Below, in pieces: positions 1-8,194 of a stretch of 64,000 bases of DNA. How positions within the stretch are numbered: the stretch's first letter is position 1; the number at the start of each line of letters is the position of its first letter. The position numbers and the translations under genes are program-made. The DNA is taken from contig NZ_AP023354.1 in the NCBI RefSeq assembly GCF_018324685.1, forward strand, positions 992,001 through 1,056,000. The letters run 5' to 3'. The notes beneath the pieces were generated by a model. That model did no database searches. It worked only from the letters and a program-made list of their open reading frames with translations, and was not told the origin of the DNA. The stretch is from Actinocatenispora sera. GTDB lineage: Bacteria > Actinomycetota > Actinomycetes > Mycobacteriales > Micromonosporaceae.

Positions 1-206
1 ACGGTGCGGCTGATCAGCCGGGCGCGCTCCAGCTCGCGCAGCCGCTGGGTGAGCATCTTCTCGCTGACGTCGGGCATCCGGCGCCGTAGCTCGCCGTACC
101 GGTGCACGCCCTCCTTCAGGTGCGCCAGGATCACCGCCGTCCACCTGCGGCCGATGACGTCCATCGTCAGCTCGACCGGGCAGTGGTAGGCGCGGGCGGC
201 GCTCAC
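1..206 (-). CDS. HxlR-family winged-helix transcriptional regulator (C-terminus cut by window edge)
   Basis: The reverse strand from a GTG at 206 encodes a protein beginning VSAARAYHCPVELTMDVIGR, followed by RRWTAVILAHL, HRYGELRRRMPDVSEKMLTQ and RLRELER. This is the conserved HxlR core: an early Cys (CPVE), the G-x-RW segment, the F/YxELRRxxP helix and the S-x-K-x-L-x-x-RL recognition helix. HxlR proteins are small dimeric regulators, often sensing electrophiles or redox stress through the N-terminal Cys. Only about 68 codons are inside the window. No in-frame start lies just upstream, so GTG 206 is the only sensible start. It is divergent from the ABM-domain monooxygenase at 267, its probable target. 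Family call is firm; the sensed signal is unknown. Confidence 0.85.
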   Translation of the reverse strand, partial: MSAARAYHCPVELTMDVIGRRWTAVILAHLKEGVHRYGELRRRMPDVSEKMLTQRLRELERARLISRT

Positions 207-211
207 CGGGC

Positions 212-229
212 ACGCACCGGAAAGTGCGT
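212..229. promoter_or_regulatory. Candidate HxlR operator (inverted repeat)
   Basis: ACGCAC, six spacer bases, then GTGCGT: a perfect 6-bp inverted repeat in the 60-bp gap between the divergent HxlR gene and the monooxygenase gene. HxlR regulators commonly bind such repeats in divergent promoters. Assignment is by position only. Confidence 0.4.
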
Positions 230-266
230 TCTTGCGGCCGCGCCGGCCCGGTGTTTCGCTGGCTTC

Positions 267-581
267 ATGATCATCGAGTACACCCGCTATCGCATTCCGG
301 TCGCCGACGCCGAGGCGTTCGAGGCCGCGTACGCCCGCGCCGCGGTGCCGCTGGCGGGCGCGCCGCAGTGCGTCGACTACGAGCTCACCCGGTGCGACGA
401 CGACCCCGAATCGTACGTCCTGCGCATCACCTGGACGTCGGCTGCCGACCATCTCCAAGGCTTCCGCGGCAGCCCCGCCTTCCGCGCCTTCTTCGCCGAG
501 ATCAAGCCGTACTTCCCCGCGATCGAGGAGATGCGCCACTACACCCGCACCGCGGTAGTGGGCACCGGCGCCGGCGCCTGA
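267..581 (+). CDS. Antibiotic biosynthesis monooxygenase (ABM)-domain protein
   Basis: The 104-residue product starts MIIEYTRYRIP and has the ferredoxin-like ABM pattern: a first strand, a helix with ARAAVPLAGAP, then CVDYELTRC, a strand ending YVLRITW, and the closing segment HLQGFRGSPAFRAFFAEIKP with terminal EMRHY. Such proteins are small cofactor-free dimeric oxygenases acting on quinols or aromatic polyketides, or are stress proteins of unknown substrate. Length is typical (95-110 aa). The ATG at 267 is chosen because homology begins there; upstream codons run through the promoter gap. Divergence from an HxlR regulator suggests induction by quinones or other electrophiles, which is inference. 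Confidence 0.75.
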   Translation: MIIEYTRYRIPVADAEAFEAAYARAAVPLAGAPQCVDYELTRCDDDPESYVLRITWTSAADHLQGFRGSPAFRAFFAEIKPYFPAIEEMRHYTRTAVVGTGAGA

Positions 582-662
582 CGCGCCCGCCCCCGCAACC
601 GCCCGAGCGCCCCAGATTCGGGTAAGGGGTGGGGTTGGGTTTCTTCTCTGTAGACGAGCGGA

Positions 663-1094
663 TCAGCCGTCGAGGGCGTCGGCGGCGGAGGGATCGCAGT
701 CGCGCAGGAAGGTGGCGCACCGGGCCGCCTCGTCGGACTCGCCGATCTGGTCGGCGGCCTGCCCGAGAGCGTGCAGGCAGCGCAGGAAGCCGCGGTTCGG
801 CAGGTGCGACCACGGCACCGGGCCGAACCCCTTCCAGCCGTTGCGGCGCAGCTGGTCGAGCCCGCGGTGGTACCCGGTCCGCGCGTACGCGTACGCCGTC
901 ACGACCGCGCCGCTCGCCAGCGCGCGCTCGGCCAGCTCGGCCCAGGCGGCGCTGTAGGCCGGGAAGTGGGCGGCGACCGCGGCGACGTCACCGTCGTCGC
1001 GCAACGCGGCGGCCAGCTCGGCGGCCGGCTCGGGCTCCTCGGCGAGCAGGGTCGCCGGCGGCTCCGGCAGCAGGTTCTGGTGCGACACGCTCAT
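663..1094 (-). CDS. DUF3151 family protein
   Basis: The 143-residue product contains the signature stretches of actinobacterial DUF3151: HQNLLPEP near the N-terminus, AVAAHFPAYSAAWAELAERAL, AYAYARTGYHRGLDQLRRNG, WKGFGPVPW, NRGFLRCLHALG and a final EAARCATFLRDCDP. The predicted fold is all-helical and TPR-like; the function is unknown. In actinobacteria this gene is usually close to fba, as here (fba at 2910, same strand), though a histidine phosphatase gene and a terminator intervene. ATG 1094 is used; GTG 1088 is an alternative with GGCGGA six bases upstream. Soluble, no signal peptide. Confidence 0.85.
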   Translation of the reverse strand: MSVSHQNLLPEPPATLLAEEPEPAAELAAALRDDGDVAAVAAHFPAYSAAWAELAERALASGAVVTAYAYARTGYHRGLDQLRRNGWKGFGPVPWSHLPNRGFLRCLHALGQAADQIGESDEAARCATFLRDCDPSAADALDG

Positions 1095-1338
1095 TCCGCC
1101 AATCGGTACGACATTTCCAGGCCTTCACACTCCGGGCGCGCAGGCTCCCGACACCCGAACGCTACCCGCAGCGGCCCACCGCCGATCCGGCGCCGGGACC
1201 GCGTCGCGGCCGGTCGCGGGTCGACGCCACGGCGCGGAGGCGGGCAGGTACCGACGGCGACGCCCCCGGGTGCGTGTAACACGCGGCCCGCGGTCCCCGA
1301 CGTACCAGGTGTCCGGAGCCTCCCCAGGACCCGGTATG

Positions 1339-1372
1339 ACGGTGGCCCGCCGCTTCGGCGACGGGCCACCGT
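1339..1372 (-). terminator. Intrinsic terminator-like hairpin downstream of the histidine phosphatase gene
   Basis: An 11-bp perfect stem (ACGGTGGCCCG / CGGGCCACCGT) with a 12-base loop lies about 100 bases past the stop of the minus-strand gene at 1470. No U-tract follows on the minus strand, which is normal for high-GC actinomycetes. The remaining 1095-1469 interval shows no convincing gene. Confidence 0.6.
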
Positions 1373-1469
1373 TCTCGTCTGCCGAGGCGCCCGAGCCCTG
1401 CCGCGGCACCCACGCGAGCACGCTCTGCCGCGGCGCCCGCGACCAAGCTCTGCCCGGGTGTCCGGGAGA

Positions 1470-2579
1470 TCAGGACACCCGGACCCGGCGGCGCGGCTCG
1501 GAGCCGGCGGTCGGTCTCCCGGACAGCGCGTTGTGCCCGTCCACGTTCGCCAGCACGACGTGCGGATCGTCGAAACCGAAGTCGAGCCCGCTGATCAGCC
1601 AGCGCCCGTCCGGGTCGCCGTCCTCGACCAGGTCGAGCAGCCGGAGCGGATGCCCGACGACCGGCGCGAGCGGCGGCAGCACGTCGGCCCGCCAGCACAG
1701 CCGCAGGCTCTCGTCGCCGGCGTCGACCGGCTCGGTCGGGTCGAGGTCGTCCCAGCTCAGCGAGCATTCCCCGGTACGCCGGTGGCAGGCGGTGAGCCGT
1801 TCGCCGGCGAACTGGAACACCACCGGCCCCTCGCTGTACCACTCGTCGAGGTCGCGATCCCACAGCACCCAGGTGTGCTCCAGCGGCCGGCCGGCCAGCC
1901 GGGCCAGCCGCTCGCCGTGCACGTCCAGGATCTCCCGGGCGGTGTAGAGCCAGCGCGGCCGGTACCCGCCGACCTGGTGGGTGAACGCCCCGGTCGGCGC
2001 CTCCGGCGTGGACAGGTGCCGGTCGTCGGCGAACTGGTCGAGCGTGGGCGTGGCGTCCGCGTACCGCACCGTGGTCAGCGAGCACGGCGCGACGCCGCGG
2101 GTGAGCAGTTCCGGCCGGTCGGCGAGCGGCTCGTCGCCGAACAGGGTACGGACGAGGTCGACGGTGACGCCGCCGTGCGAGACGACCACCGTGTTGCCCC
2201 GGTCCTCGGCGTGCTCGCGCAGGAACCCGGCGAGCCGGTCGCCGGCGTCGCGCGAGCTGTCACCCCACAGCGGCCGGTAGTCCCGGTCTGCGGTGGAGCG
2301 TGCCCACTCGCGCTGGAAGGTGTCGAACGGCTGGCTGCCGTCCCAGCTCATCCGCTCGCGCAGGCGCGGGTCGGTGTGCACCGGCAGCCCCAGCACGGCG
2401 GCGATGATCTCGGCGGTCTCCCGGCTGCGCCGCAGCGGGCTGGCCCAGACCTGGGTGACGCCCCTGCCTCGCAGGCACGACCCGGTCCACAGCGCCTGGG
2501 CCCGCCCGGTGACGGTCAGCCCCGGGTCCCCTCCCCTGCGTTGTTTCTCGCCGTGCTGGACGAGGTAGAAGGTGCTCAT
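1470..2579 (-). CDS. Histidine phosphatase superfamily protein with an extra C-terminal domain; RHG motif reads QHG
   Basis: Residues 1-165 of 369 form a phosphoglycerate-mutase-like domain: MSTFYLVQHGEK at the N-terminus, LTVTGRAQAL, VWASPLRRSRETAEII, RLRERMSWD and VVVSHGGVTVD. The phosphoacceptor motif is normally RHG; here it is QHG, so one phosphate-binding arginine is replaced while the acceptor His, the inner Arg (SPLRRSRETA) and the second His (VSHGG) remain. The last 200 residues (from about 180, with WVLWDRDLDEWY and LISGLDFGFDDP) form a separate Trp/Asp-rich domain I do not recognise. Family length is usually 180-230 aa, so the fusion is unusual. It may be a phosphatase with altered chemistry or a binding protein. 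The start is placed by the canonical N-terminal strand. Confidence 0.75.
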   Translation of the reverse strand: MSTFYLVQHGEKQRRGGDPGLTVTGRAQALWTGSCLRGRGVTQVWASPLRRSRETAEIIAAVLGLPVHTDPRLRERMSWDGSQPFDTFQREWARSTADRDYRPLWGDSSRDAGDRLAGFLREHAEDRGNTVVVSHGGVTVDLVRTLFGDEPLADRPELLTRGVAPCSLTTVRYADATPTLDQFADDRHLSTPEAPTGAFTHQVGGYRPRWLYTAREILDVHGERLARLAGRPLEHTWVLWDRDLDEWYSEGPVVFQFAGERLTACHRRTGECSLSWDDLDPTEPVDAGDESLRLCWRADVLPPLAPVVGHPLRLLDLVEDGDPDGRWLISGLDFGFDDPHVVLANVDGHNALSGRPTAGSEPRRRVRVS

Positions 2580-2909
2580 CCCCCAGAAAGCCAGTCTCGC
2601 TCACGGCCCCGCGACCCCATTCCGTATCACGAAAGATCACCATGCCGAATGGACCCGAACCCGGCACTCGATCGGACCCGCGCTGCCTGGCCCGTCCCGC
2701 CCCGCAGCCGGCCCGCCACGGCAGGGTCTCGGGGCAAGCCCCAGGGCCCGTCCCGGCGCCGGCGGCGACGCCGAGACAGACGCTAGGTCCGACCGAGTGC
2801 CGTTCGTACCACACTTTCGGTTGTGTTGGCGAGTCGGTGTGTGACGCTCGTTACGCAACTCGTGTCCGGCGTTTCCGGACCGCTCCCGGGGCCGCGGGGC
2901 CGACCTCGC
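2580..2909. other. Intergenic region between fba and the histidine phosphatase gene
   Basis: No coding frame here is convincing. A small stem-loop (GTCCGG, 5-base loop, CCGGAC at 2864-2880) lies 30 bases past the fba stop and may contribute to termination. The segment nearest 2580 must carry the promoter of the histidine phosphatase gene. Confidence 0.35.
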
Positions 2910-3935
<1,026 letters not shown>

Positions 3936-4141
3936 GAGCGCTCCTTGAGCTGTGTCGTGTCTCGGTCGAGTCTCGCGGGTGCGACCCCGGTACGGGGTCG
4001 ACACCGGAAGATGGACGCCGCTGTCCCCGGTACGGCCGGTCCGCGACCCGCCGTACCGCGACGTCGAGTATTCCGCACATTCGCCGGCCCGGTGACCTTC
4101 GGCGACCGGTACCTCGACCGGCACGCCGACCACCGGCACCG

Positions 4142-4310
4142 CGGTGACCTCCCGCGGCCCGGAGACCCGGACGGCCCGGTGTCCTCCCGCGGCCGGTAGA
4201 CCCGGATGCCCCGGCAGCCTCCCGCAGGCCGGAGACCGGACGGCCCGGTGGCCCCCGCGACCGCGAGACCCCGGTGGCGCGGTGGCCTCCGCCCGCGGCG
4301 CGGTGACGCG
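4142..4310. repeat. Degenerate 34-35 bp tandem repeat (five units)
   Basis: Units begin with CGGTG or CGGCA at 4142, 4177, 4212, 4246 and 4280, each followed by CCTCCCGCRGNCCGGAGACC-like sequence. Spacing is 35, 35, 34 and 34 bases. The array lies in the 518-base gap between the divergent fba and the small gene at 4454, which otherwise holds no convincing gene. Looser copies extend left to about 4090. It is a minisatellite of unknown role. Confidence 0.7.
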
Positions 4311-4453
4311 GAGTACGCGCCGGGGCCGGTACCTCGGTGAGGCGCTGCGGGCGGCCGGGGACCCGGTTACGGTTGAGGCGCACACGCAGCGACAGCGGCG
4401 GATACCCGCCCCGGCGCGCACGCGCCGGCGAACCGATCTGCGGAGGTGACGCG

Positions 4454-4690
4454 GTGACCGAGCCGGAACTGGCACCCGACCAGGAGCGCGACCCGAGCGA
4501 GTACCGTCCGGGCGAGACACCGCTTGCCGCGCGGATCGAGGCGCCGGACGCCGACTCGCCGGACGACGAGCGGCCCGCCGAGCCCGCCGACGAGGACGAG
4601 CCCACGCCGGACATCGGCCTGGAGACGCCCGTCGACGACAGCCTGGAACAGGCTCGCGCGGTCCCCGACGACCCCGACGACTACCGCTGA
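4454..4690 (+). CDS. Small acidic hypothetical protein
   Basis: The GTG start at 4454 is preceded by a strong GGAGGTG ribosome site five bases upstream. The 78-residue product is very acidic and Pro-rich (PDQERDPSEYRPGETPLAAR, PDADSPDDE, PVDDSLEQARAVPDDPDDYR). It lacks membrane segments or Cys and looks intrinsically disordered. Similar short acidic proteins with a YxPGETPLxAR-like segment are common in actinobacteria; I know no function. It converges on the AmmeMemoRadiSam pair. The gene call rests on the ribosome site, codon bias and recurring family pattern. Confidence 0.65.
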   Translation: MTEPELAPDQERDPSEYRPGETPLAARIEAPDADSPDDERPAEPADEDEPTPDIGLETPVDDSLEQARAVPDDPDDYR

Positions 4691-4753
4691 CGTTGTCGCG
4701 ACAATTCCGGCAGGCTTGCGGTCCGGACCGATCGTTCGGGTCGCTGGCCAGGC

Positions 4754-5545
4754 TCAGCAGAAGGTGAAGGCGGCGTAGCCGACGACGCGGTCGGGCGGGC
4801 CGATGGTGTCGGCGGAGGTGGCGTAGCCGAGCAGGCGCGGTGTCCAGCCCGCCCGGGCGGCGAGCGCGGTGAGGCCGCGCAGGCCGAACACGCCGCAGGC
4901 GTCCCGCACCCCGATCCGGTCCGGCGCCCGCTCGGTCACCGCACGGATGGTGGCCGCGTCCTGCTCGCGCGCCTGCGCGTCCGGCTCGTAGTGGGACAGG
5001 TCGGTGGAGCACAGCAGCACGGTGCCGGAACGCCGGATACCGGCGGCGAGCAGGTCGGCCACCGCGTCCGCGGGCGTCGGCCCGGCCACCACCGGCAGGA
5101 TCGGGGTGCCCGGCATGAGCACCGCCTGCAGGAACGGAACCTGTACCTCCAGCGAGTGTTCCGGCTCGTGCGGCTCGTCGTTCGCGGCCGCGGCGCCGGC
5201 CTCGATCAGGGTGTTGCGGCCGATGGCGTCGAGCGGGATCTCGCCCAGCGGGGTGGCCCATTTGTCCGCTGTGGACACCGCGCAGCCGGTGAGCCGGACG
5301 AAGTGCGCCGGGCCGATCAGCAGTACCCGGGCGATCCGTTCGCCGTGCGCGGCGAGCCGCGCGTACACCTGGGCGGCGGTGGGGCCGGAGAACCGGTACC
5401 CGGCGTGCGGCACCACGTACGCCGGGGCGAGCGCCTCATCGGCCGGCACCTCGACGCCGGCCAGCAGCGAGTCGACCAGGCCACGCAGGGTGTCCGGGTC
5501 GCTCGGATAGAACTTCCCGGCCACCGCCGGCGGGCGCACCGTCAC
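4754..5545 (-). CDS. amrB: AmmeMemoRadiSam system protein B (MEMO1 family)
   Basis: The 263-residue product starts (V)TVRPPAVAGKFYP, the invariant N-terminus of the Memo family. It continues AYVVPHAGYRFSGPTAAQVY, LLIGPAHFV, EPEHSLEVQVPFLQ, ILPVVAG and LLCSTDLSHYEPD. The conserved metal/active-site His residues (VPHAGY, GPAH, EHSLE, DLSHY) are all present. Memo proteins resemble extradiol dioxygenases, and bacterial ones occur with a radical SAM enzyme and AMMECR1. Start GTG 5545 overlaps the stop of the upstream radical SAM gene (GTGA), so the two are translationally coupled. AMMECR1 (component A) is absent from the neighbourhood. Biochemical role unresolved. Confidence 0.9.
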   Translation of the reverse strand: MTVRPPAVAGKFYPSDPDTLRGLVDSLLAGVEVPADEALAPAYVVPHAGYRFSGPTAAQVYARLAAHGERIARVLLIGPAHFVRLTGCAVSTADKWATPLGEIPLDAIGRNTLIEAGAAAANDEPHEPEHSLEVQVPFLQAVLMPGTPILPVVAGPTPADAVADLLAAGIRRSGTVLLCSTDLSHYEPDAQAREQDAATIRAVTERAPDRIGVRDACGVFGLRGLTALAARAGWTPRLLGYATSADTIGPPDRVVGYAAFTFC

Positions 5546-6792
5546 CGGACACCGCCGGTACCGGAGGCGGGCGACGGAGCGGCGGCGCGGCGGTCGTGCG
5601 GGCCGAGGCCGCCGCGCTCGACCAGCCGGACCGGCTGCCGGCGGGAGCCCCAGTCGCCCGGCGGGCCGTCGAACACACCGGCGATCGACGCTCCACAGTG
5701 GACGCAGTGCCCGTCGTCGGTCAACCGGTAGTCGCCCAGCACGTACCAGTCGCGAACGATCACCGGTTCGCCGCAGGACGGGCAGTACGTGGTCTGGCCG
5801 TCGGCGTCGTGCACGTTGCCGGTGTAGACGTGGTGCAGGCCGCGCTCGCGGGCGATCCGCCGGGCCCGGCGCAGCGTCGCCGGCGGGGTACGCGGGATGT
5901 CGCGCATCTTGAAGTCCGGGTGGAACGCGGTGAAGTGCAGCGGCACGTCCGGACCGAGGTGCTCGGCGAACCAGTCGCACTGCCTCGCGATCTCGTCGTC
6001 CGAGTCGTTCTGGCCGGGAATCAGCAGCGTCGTCACCTCGAACCAGACGTCGGTCTCCCGCAGGTGATCGAGCGTGTCCAGCACGTTGTCCAGCTTGCCG
6101 AACGTGACCTTGCGGTAGAACCGCTCGCTGAACGCCTTCAGGTCGATGTTCGCCGCGTCCATGTGCGCGTAGAGATCCCGGCGCGCCGTCTCGTTGATGT
6201 AGCCGGCGCTCACCGCCACCGCCTTGATCCCGCGGTCCCGGCAGGCGTCCGCGACGTCCATCGCGTACTCCAGGAAGATCGTCGGATCGTTGTACGTGAA
6301 GGCGATCGAGCGGCAGCCCAGCTGCTCGGCGGCGCGGGCCAGCGCCTCCGGGCCGGCGGCCGAGGTCAGCGTGTCGATCTCGCGCGACTTGGAGATGTCC
6401 CAGTTCTGGCAGAACCGGCAGGCCAGGTTGCAGCCGGCGGTGCCGAACGACAGCACCGGCGTGCCGGGCAGGAAGTGGTTGAGCGGCTTCTTCTCGATCG
6501 GGTCGACACAGAACCCGGAGGACCGCCCGTACGAGGCGAGCACGATCTGGTCGTCGACCCGGCCGCGGACGAAGCACAGCCCGCGCTGCCCCTCGTGCAG
6601 CTTGCAGGCGCGCGGGCACACGTCGCACTGGATCCGGCCGTCCGGCAGCTGGTGCCAGTAGTCGGTGGCCACCGTGAACGGGTCGTCCAGGCTGAGCCGA
6701 TCGGCGGCCTCGTCCGATCTGCCGGCACCGGCCGGCGCCGTCCCGGGGCCGCGGCGGCGCGGCGGGTCGAGGTCGACCTCGGTGCTCCCCAT
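5542..6792 (-). CDS. amrS: AmmeMemoRadiSam system radical SAM enzyme
   Basis: The 416-residue protein has a leading CDVCPRACKL...GLCFVR cysteine segment typical of the family, then FGTAGCNLACRFCQNWDISK with the CxxxCxxC motif that binds the SAM [4Fe-4S] cluster. Later features are YNDPTIFLEYAMDVAD, SAGYINETARRDLY, NIDLKAF, LIPGQND and a C-terminal zinc-ribbon-like pair (YCPSCGEPV, HCVHCGASI). The start is taken as ATG 6792 (MGSTEVDLDPP); longer readings run into the promoter. It is coupled to amrB by a GTGA overlap. It should generate a 5'-deoxyadenosyl radical; the substrate is unknown. Confidence 0.93.
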   Translation of the reverse strand: MGSTEVDLDPPRRRGPGTAPAGAGRSDEAADRLSLDDPFTVATDYWHQLPDGRIQCDVCPRACKLHEGQRGLCFVRGRVDDQIVLASYGRSSGFCVDPIEKKPLNHFLPGTPVLSFGTAGCNLACRFCQNWDISKSREIDTLTSAAGPEALARAAEQLGCRSIAFTYNDPTIFLEYAMDVADACRDRGIKAVAVSAGYINETARRDLYAHMDAANIDLKAFSERFYRKVTFGKLDNVLDTLDHLRETDVWFEVTTLLIPGQNDSDDEIARQCDWFAEHLGPDVPLHFTAFHPDFKMRDIPRTPPATLRRARRIARERGLHHVYTGNVHDADGQTTYCPSCGEPVIVRDWYVLGDYRLTDDGHCVHCGASIAGVFDGPPGDWGSRRQPVRLVERGGLGPHDRRAAAPSPASGTGGVR

Positions 6793-6940
6793 CGGTCCCA
6801 CGCTAGTCCGCTGCCGCCACGCGGACCAGGCATCGCCGGGCAGGACATTTGTACCGGCCGAGTCCGGATCGACGACTCTGCCCGGGATGGGTGTCGCGGG
6901 GCGAGGCTGGGCTCGATCGTTTCGGCGGAGGGTGATCGAG

Positions 6941-7927
6941 ATGTGGCGACGAATCGCACCGGCGTGGGTGCTGGTGCTGCTGGCCCCGTTCGTGGGCGAG
7001 TTCCTGCTCGGGAACACGACCCTGAGCGCGGCGTACGCCTACCCGGTGGATGCCGCCATGTACGGCGCCGGGGCCGTGCTGGTGCGCGAGGTGACCCGGC
7101 GGACCGGCCGCGGCTGGCCGACGATGCTGGCGCTCGCCGCCGCGTACGGGCTGGTCGAGGAGGGGTTCGCGGACATGAGCCTGTTCAACCCCAGGTTCGC
7201 CGGCCTGCACCTGCTCGAACCCGGCAACCTGTTCGGGATCGGCTGGACCTGGTGGCTGTTCGTCCTGACGCTGCACGTGGTGTGGAGCATGGGCGCCTCC
7301 ATCGCCCTCACCGAGGCGCTGTACGCGCGGCGCGGCACCGGGCCGTGGCTCGGCCGGGTCGGCCTGGCGGTGACCGCGGTGGTCTTCGTCGGCGGGGTCG
7401 CCGCCGTCCACGGGACGTTCCGCGGCGGTCTCCCGTCCTTCCCGGCGTACGAGCTGTCGGTCGGGCAGGTGGCGCTGACCGCGATCGGGACGGCGCTGTG
7501 CATCGTGGTCGCGTTCCTGTTCCCGCGGGTCGACCGGCGCCGGCGCACCGGTACCGGCCGGGTGCCGGCACCGTGGCTGGTGGCGCTGCTCGCGGCGGTG
7601 GCCGGGGCGGTGTTCGAGCTGGCGAACCACGGCCTGCCCGGTGGCTGGCCGATCCCGATCGACCTGGTGCTCTACGTCGCCGTCGCGGCGCTGCTCGTCG
7701 CCTGGTCCCGGCGGACCGGCTGGACGGCCCGGCACGCGTTCGCGCCGGCGTTCGGCGCCCTGCTGGTGTACTGCGTGGTCGGCTTCGTGGCGCAGCCGAA
7801 GCACGGCGTCGATCTGGTCGGGCAGGTCGGGTTCGTGCTGGTGGCGCTCGCGCTGACCGCGCTGGCGGTGCGCAGGACCGCGACCGCCCGGGTACCGGCG
7901 GCGGCCCCGGCCACGATCGCGCCCTGA
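6941..7927 (+). CDS. Polytopic membrane protein, unknown function
   Basis: The 328-residue product is highly hydrophobic with eight or nine likely transmembrane helices. The first is WVLVLLAPFVGEFLLG at the N-terminus; later ones include WWLFVLTLHVVWSMGASIAL, VALTAIGTALCIVVAFLF and GQVGFVLVALALTALAV. An acidic pair in GLVEEGFADM sits at the start of the third helix and faintly recalls CPBP-type intramembrane proteases, but the other CPBP motifs are not evident, so I leave it unnamed. ATG 6941 is chosen for GGAGGG eight bases upstream. It faces the amrS gene divergently and ends before a strong hairpin. Confidence 0.7.
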   Translation: MWRRIAPAWVLVLLAPFVGEFLLGNTTLSAAYAYPVDAAMYGAGAVLVREVTRRTGRGWPTMLALAAAYGLVEEGFADMSLFNPRFAGLHLLEPGNLFGIGWTWWLFVLTLHVVWSMGASIALTEALYARRGTGPWLGRVGLAVTAVVFVGGVAAVHGTFRGGLPSFPAYELSVGQVALTAIGTALCIVVAFLFPRVDRRRRTGTGRVPAPWLVALLAAVAGAVFELANHGLPGGWPIPIDLVLYVAVAALLVAWSRRTGWTARHAFAPAFGALLVYCVVGFVAQPKHGVDLVGQVGFVLVALALTALAVRRTATARVPAAAPATIAP

Positions 7928-8040
7928 CCGGCGGACCACCGGCCGCACCGCGAACCGGTCGCGCAGCGCGGCGGCGAGTTCCGGATCGTGCTGGCTGGCG
8001 GCGACCAGGGCAACGAACTGTCGTCCTCGGCACCATGAAC

Positions 8041-8072
8041 CCGGGCCACCAGGAGTACGCCCGGTGGCCCGG
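8041..8072. terminator. Bidirectional terminator hairpin
   Basis: A 10-bp perfect stem (CCGGGCCACC / GGTGGCCCGG) with a 12-base loop sits between the convergent membrane-protein gene and the secreted protein gene. It likely serves both. Further GC-rich repeats follow to about 8190. Confidence 0.6.
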
Positions 8073-8194
8073 GAGCCGCGAGCAGGCGTACGCCCGGTGC
8101 CGCCGGGAGCCGCGGCCGGGCGGTACGCCCGGTGTCGTGAACCGCAGGCGGTTGCCGGGCGGTGCGGGTCGGACCCGGACCGCCCGGCGGCGGC

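Noticed and set aside
1091-1369. Minus-strand frame of 92 codons upstream of the DUF3151 gene
   Set aside because: Arg/Gly/Pro-rich translation without a ribosome site, and it runs through a terminator hairpin.
6941-7927. CPBP intramembrane protease
   Set aside because: Only a Glu-Glu pair resembles the family; the downstream Arg and His motifs are not found, so the protein was left as unknown.
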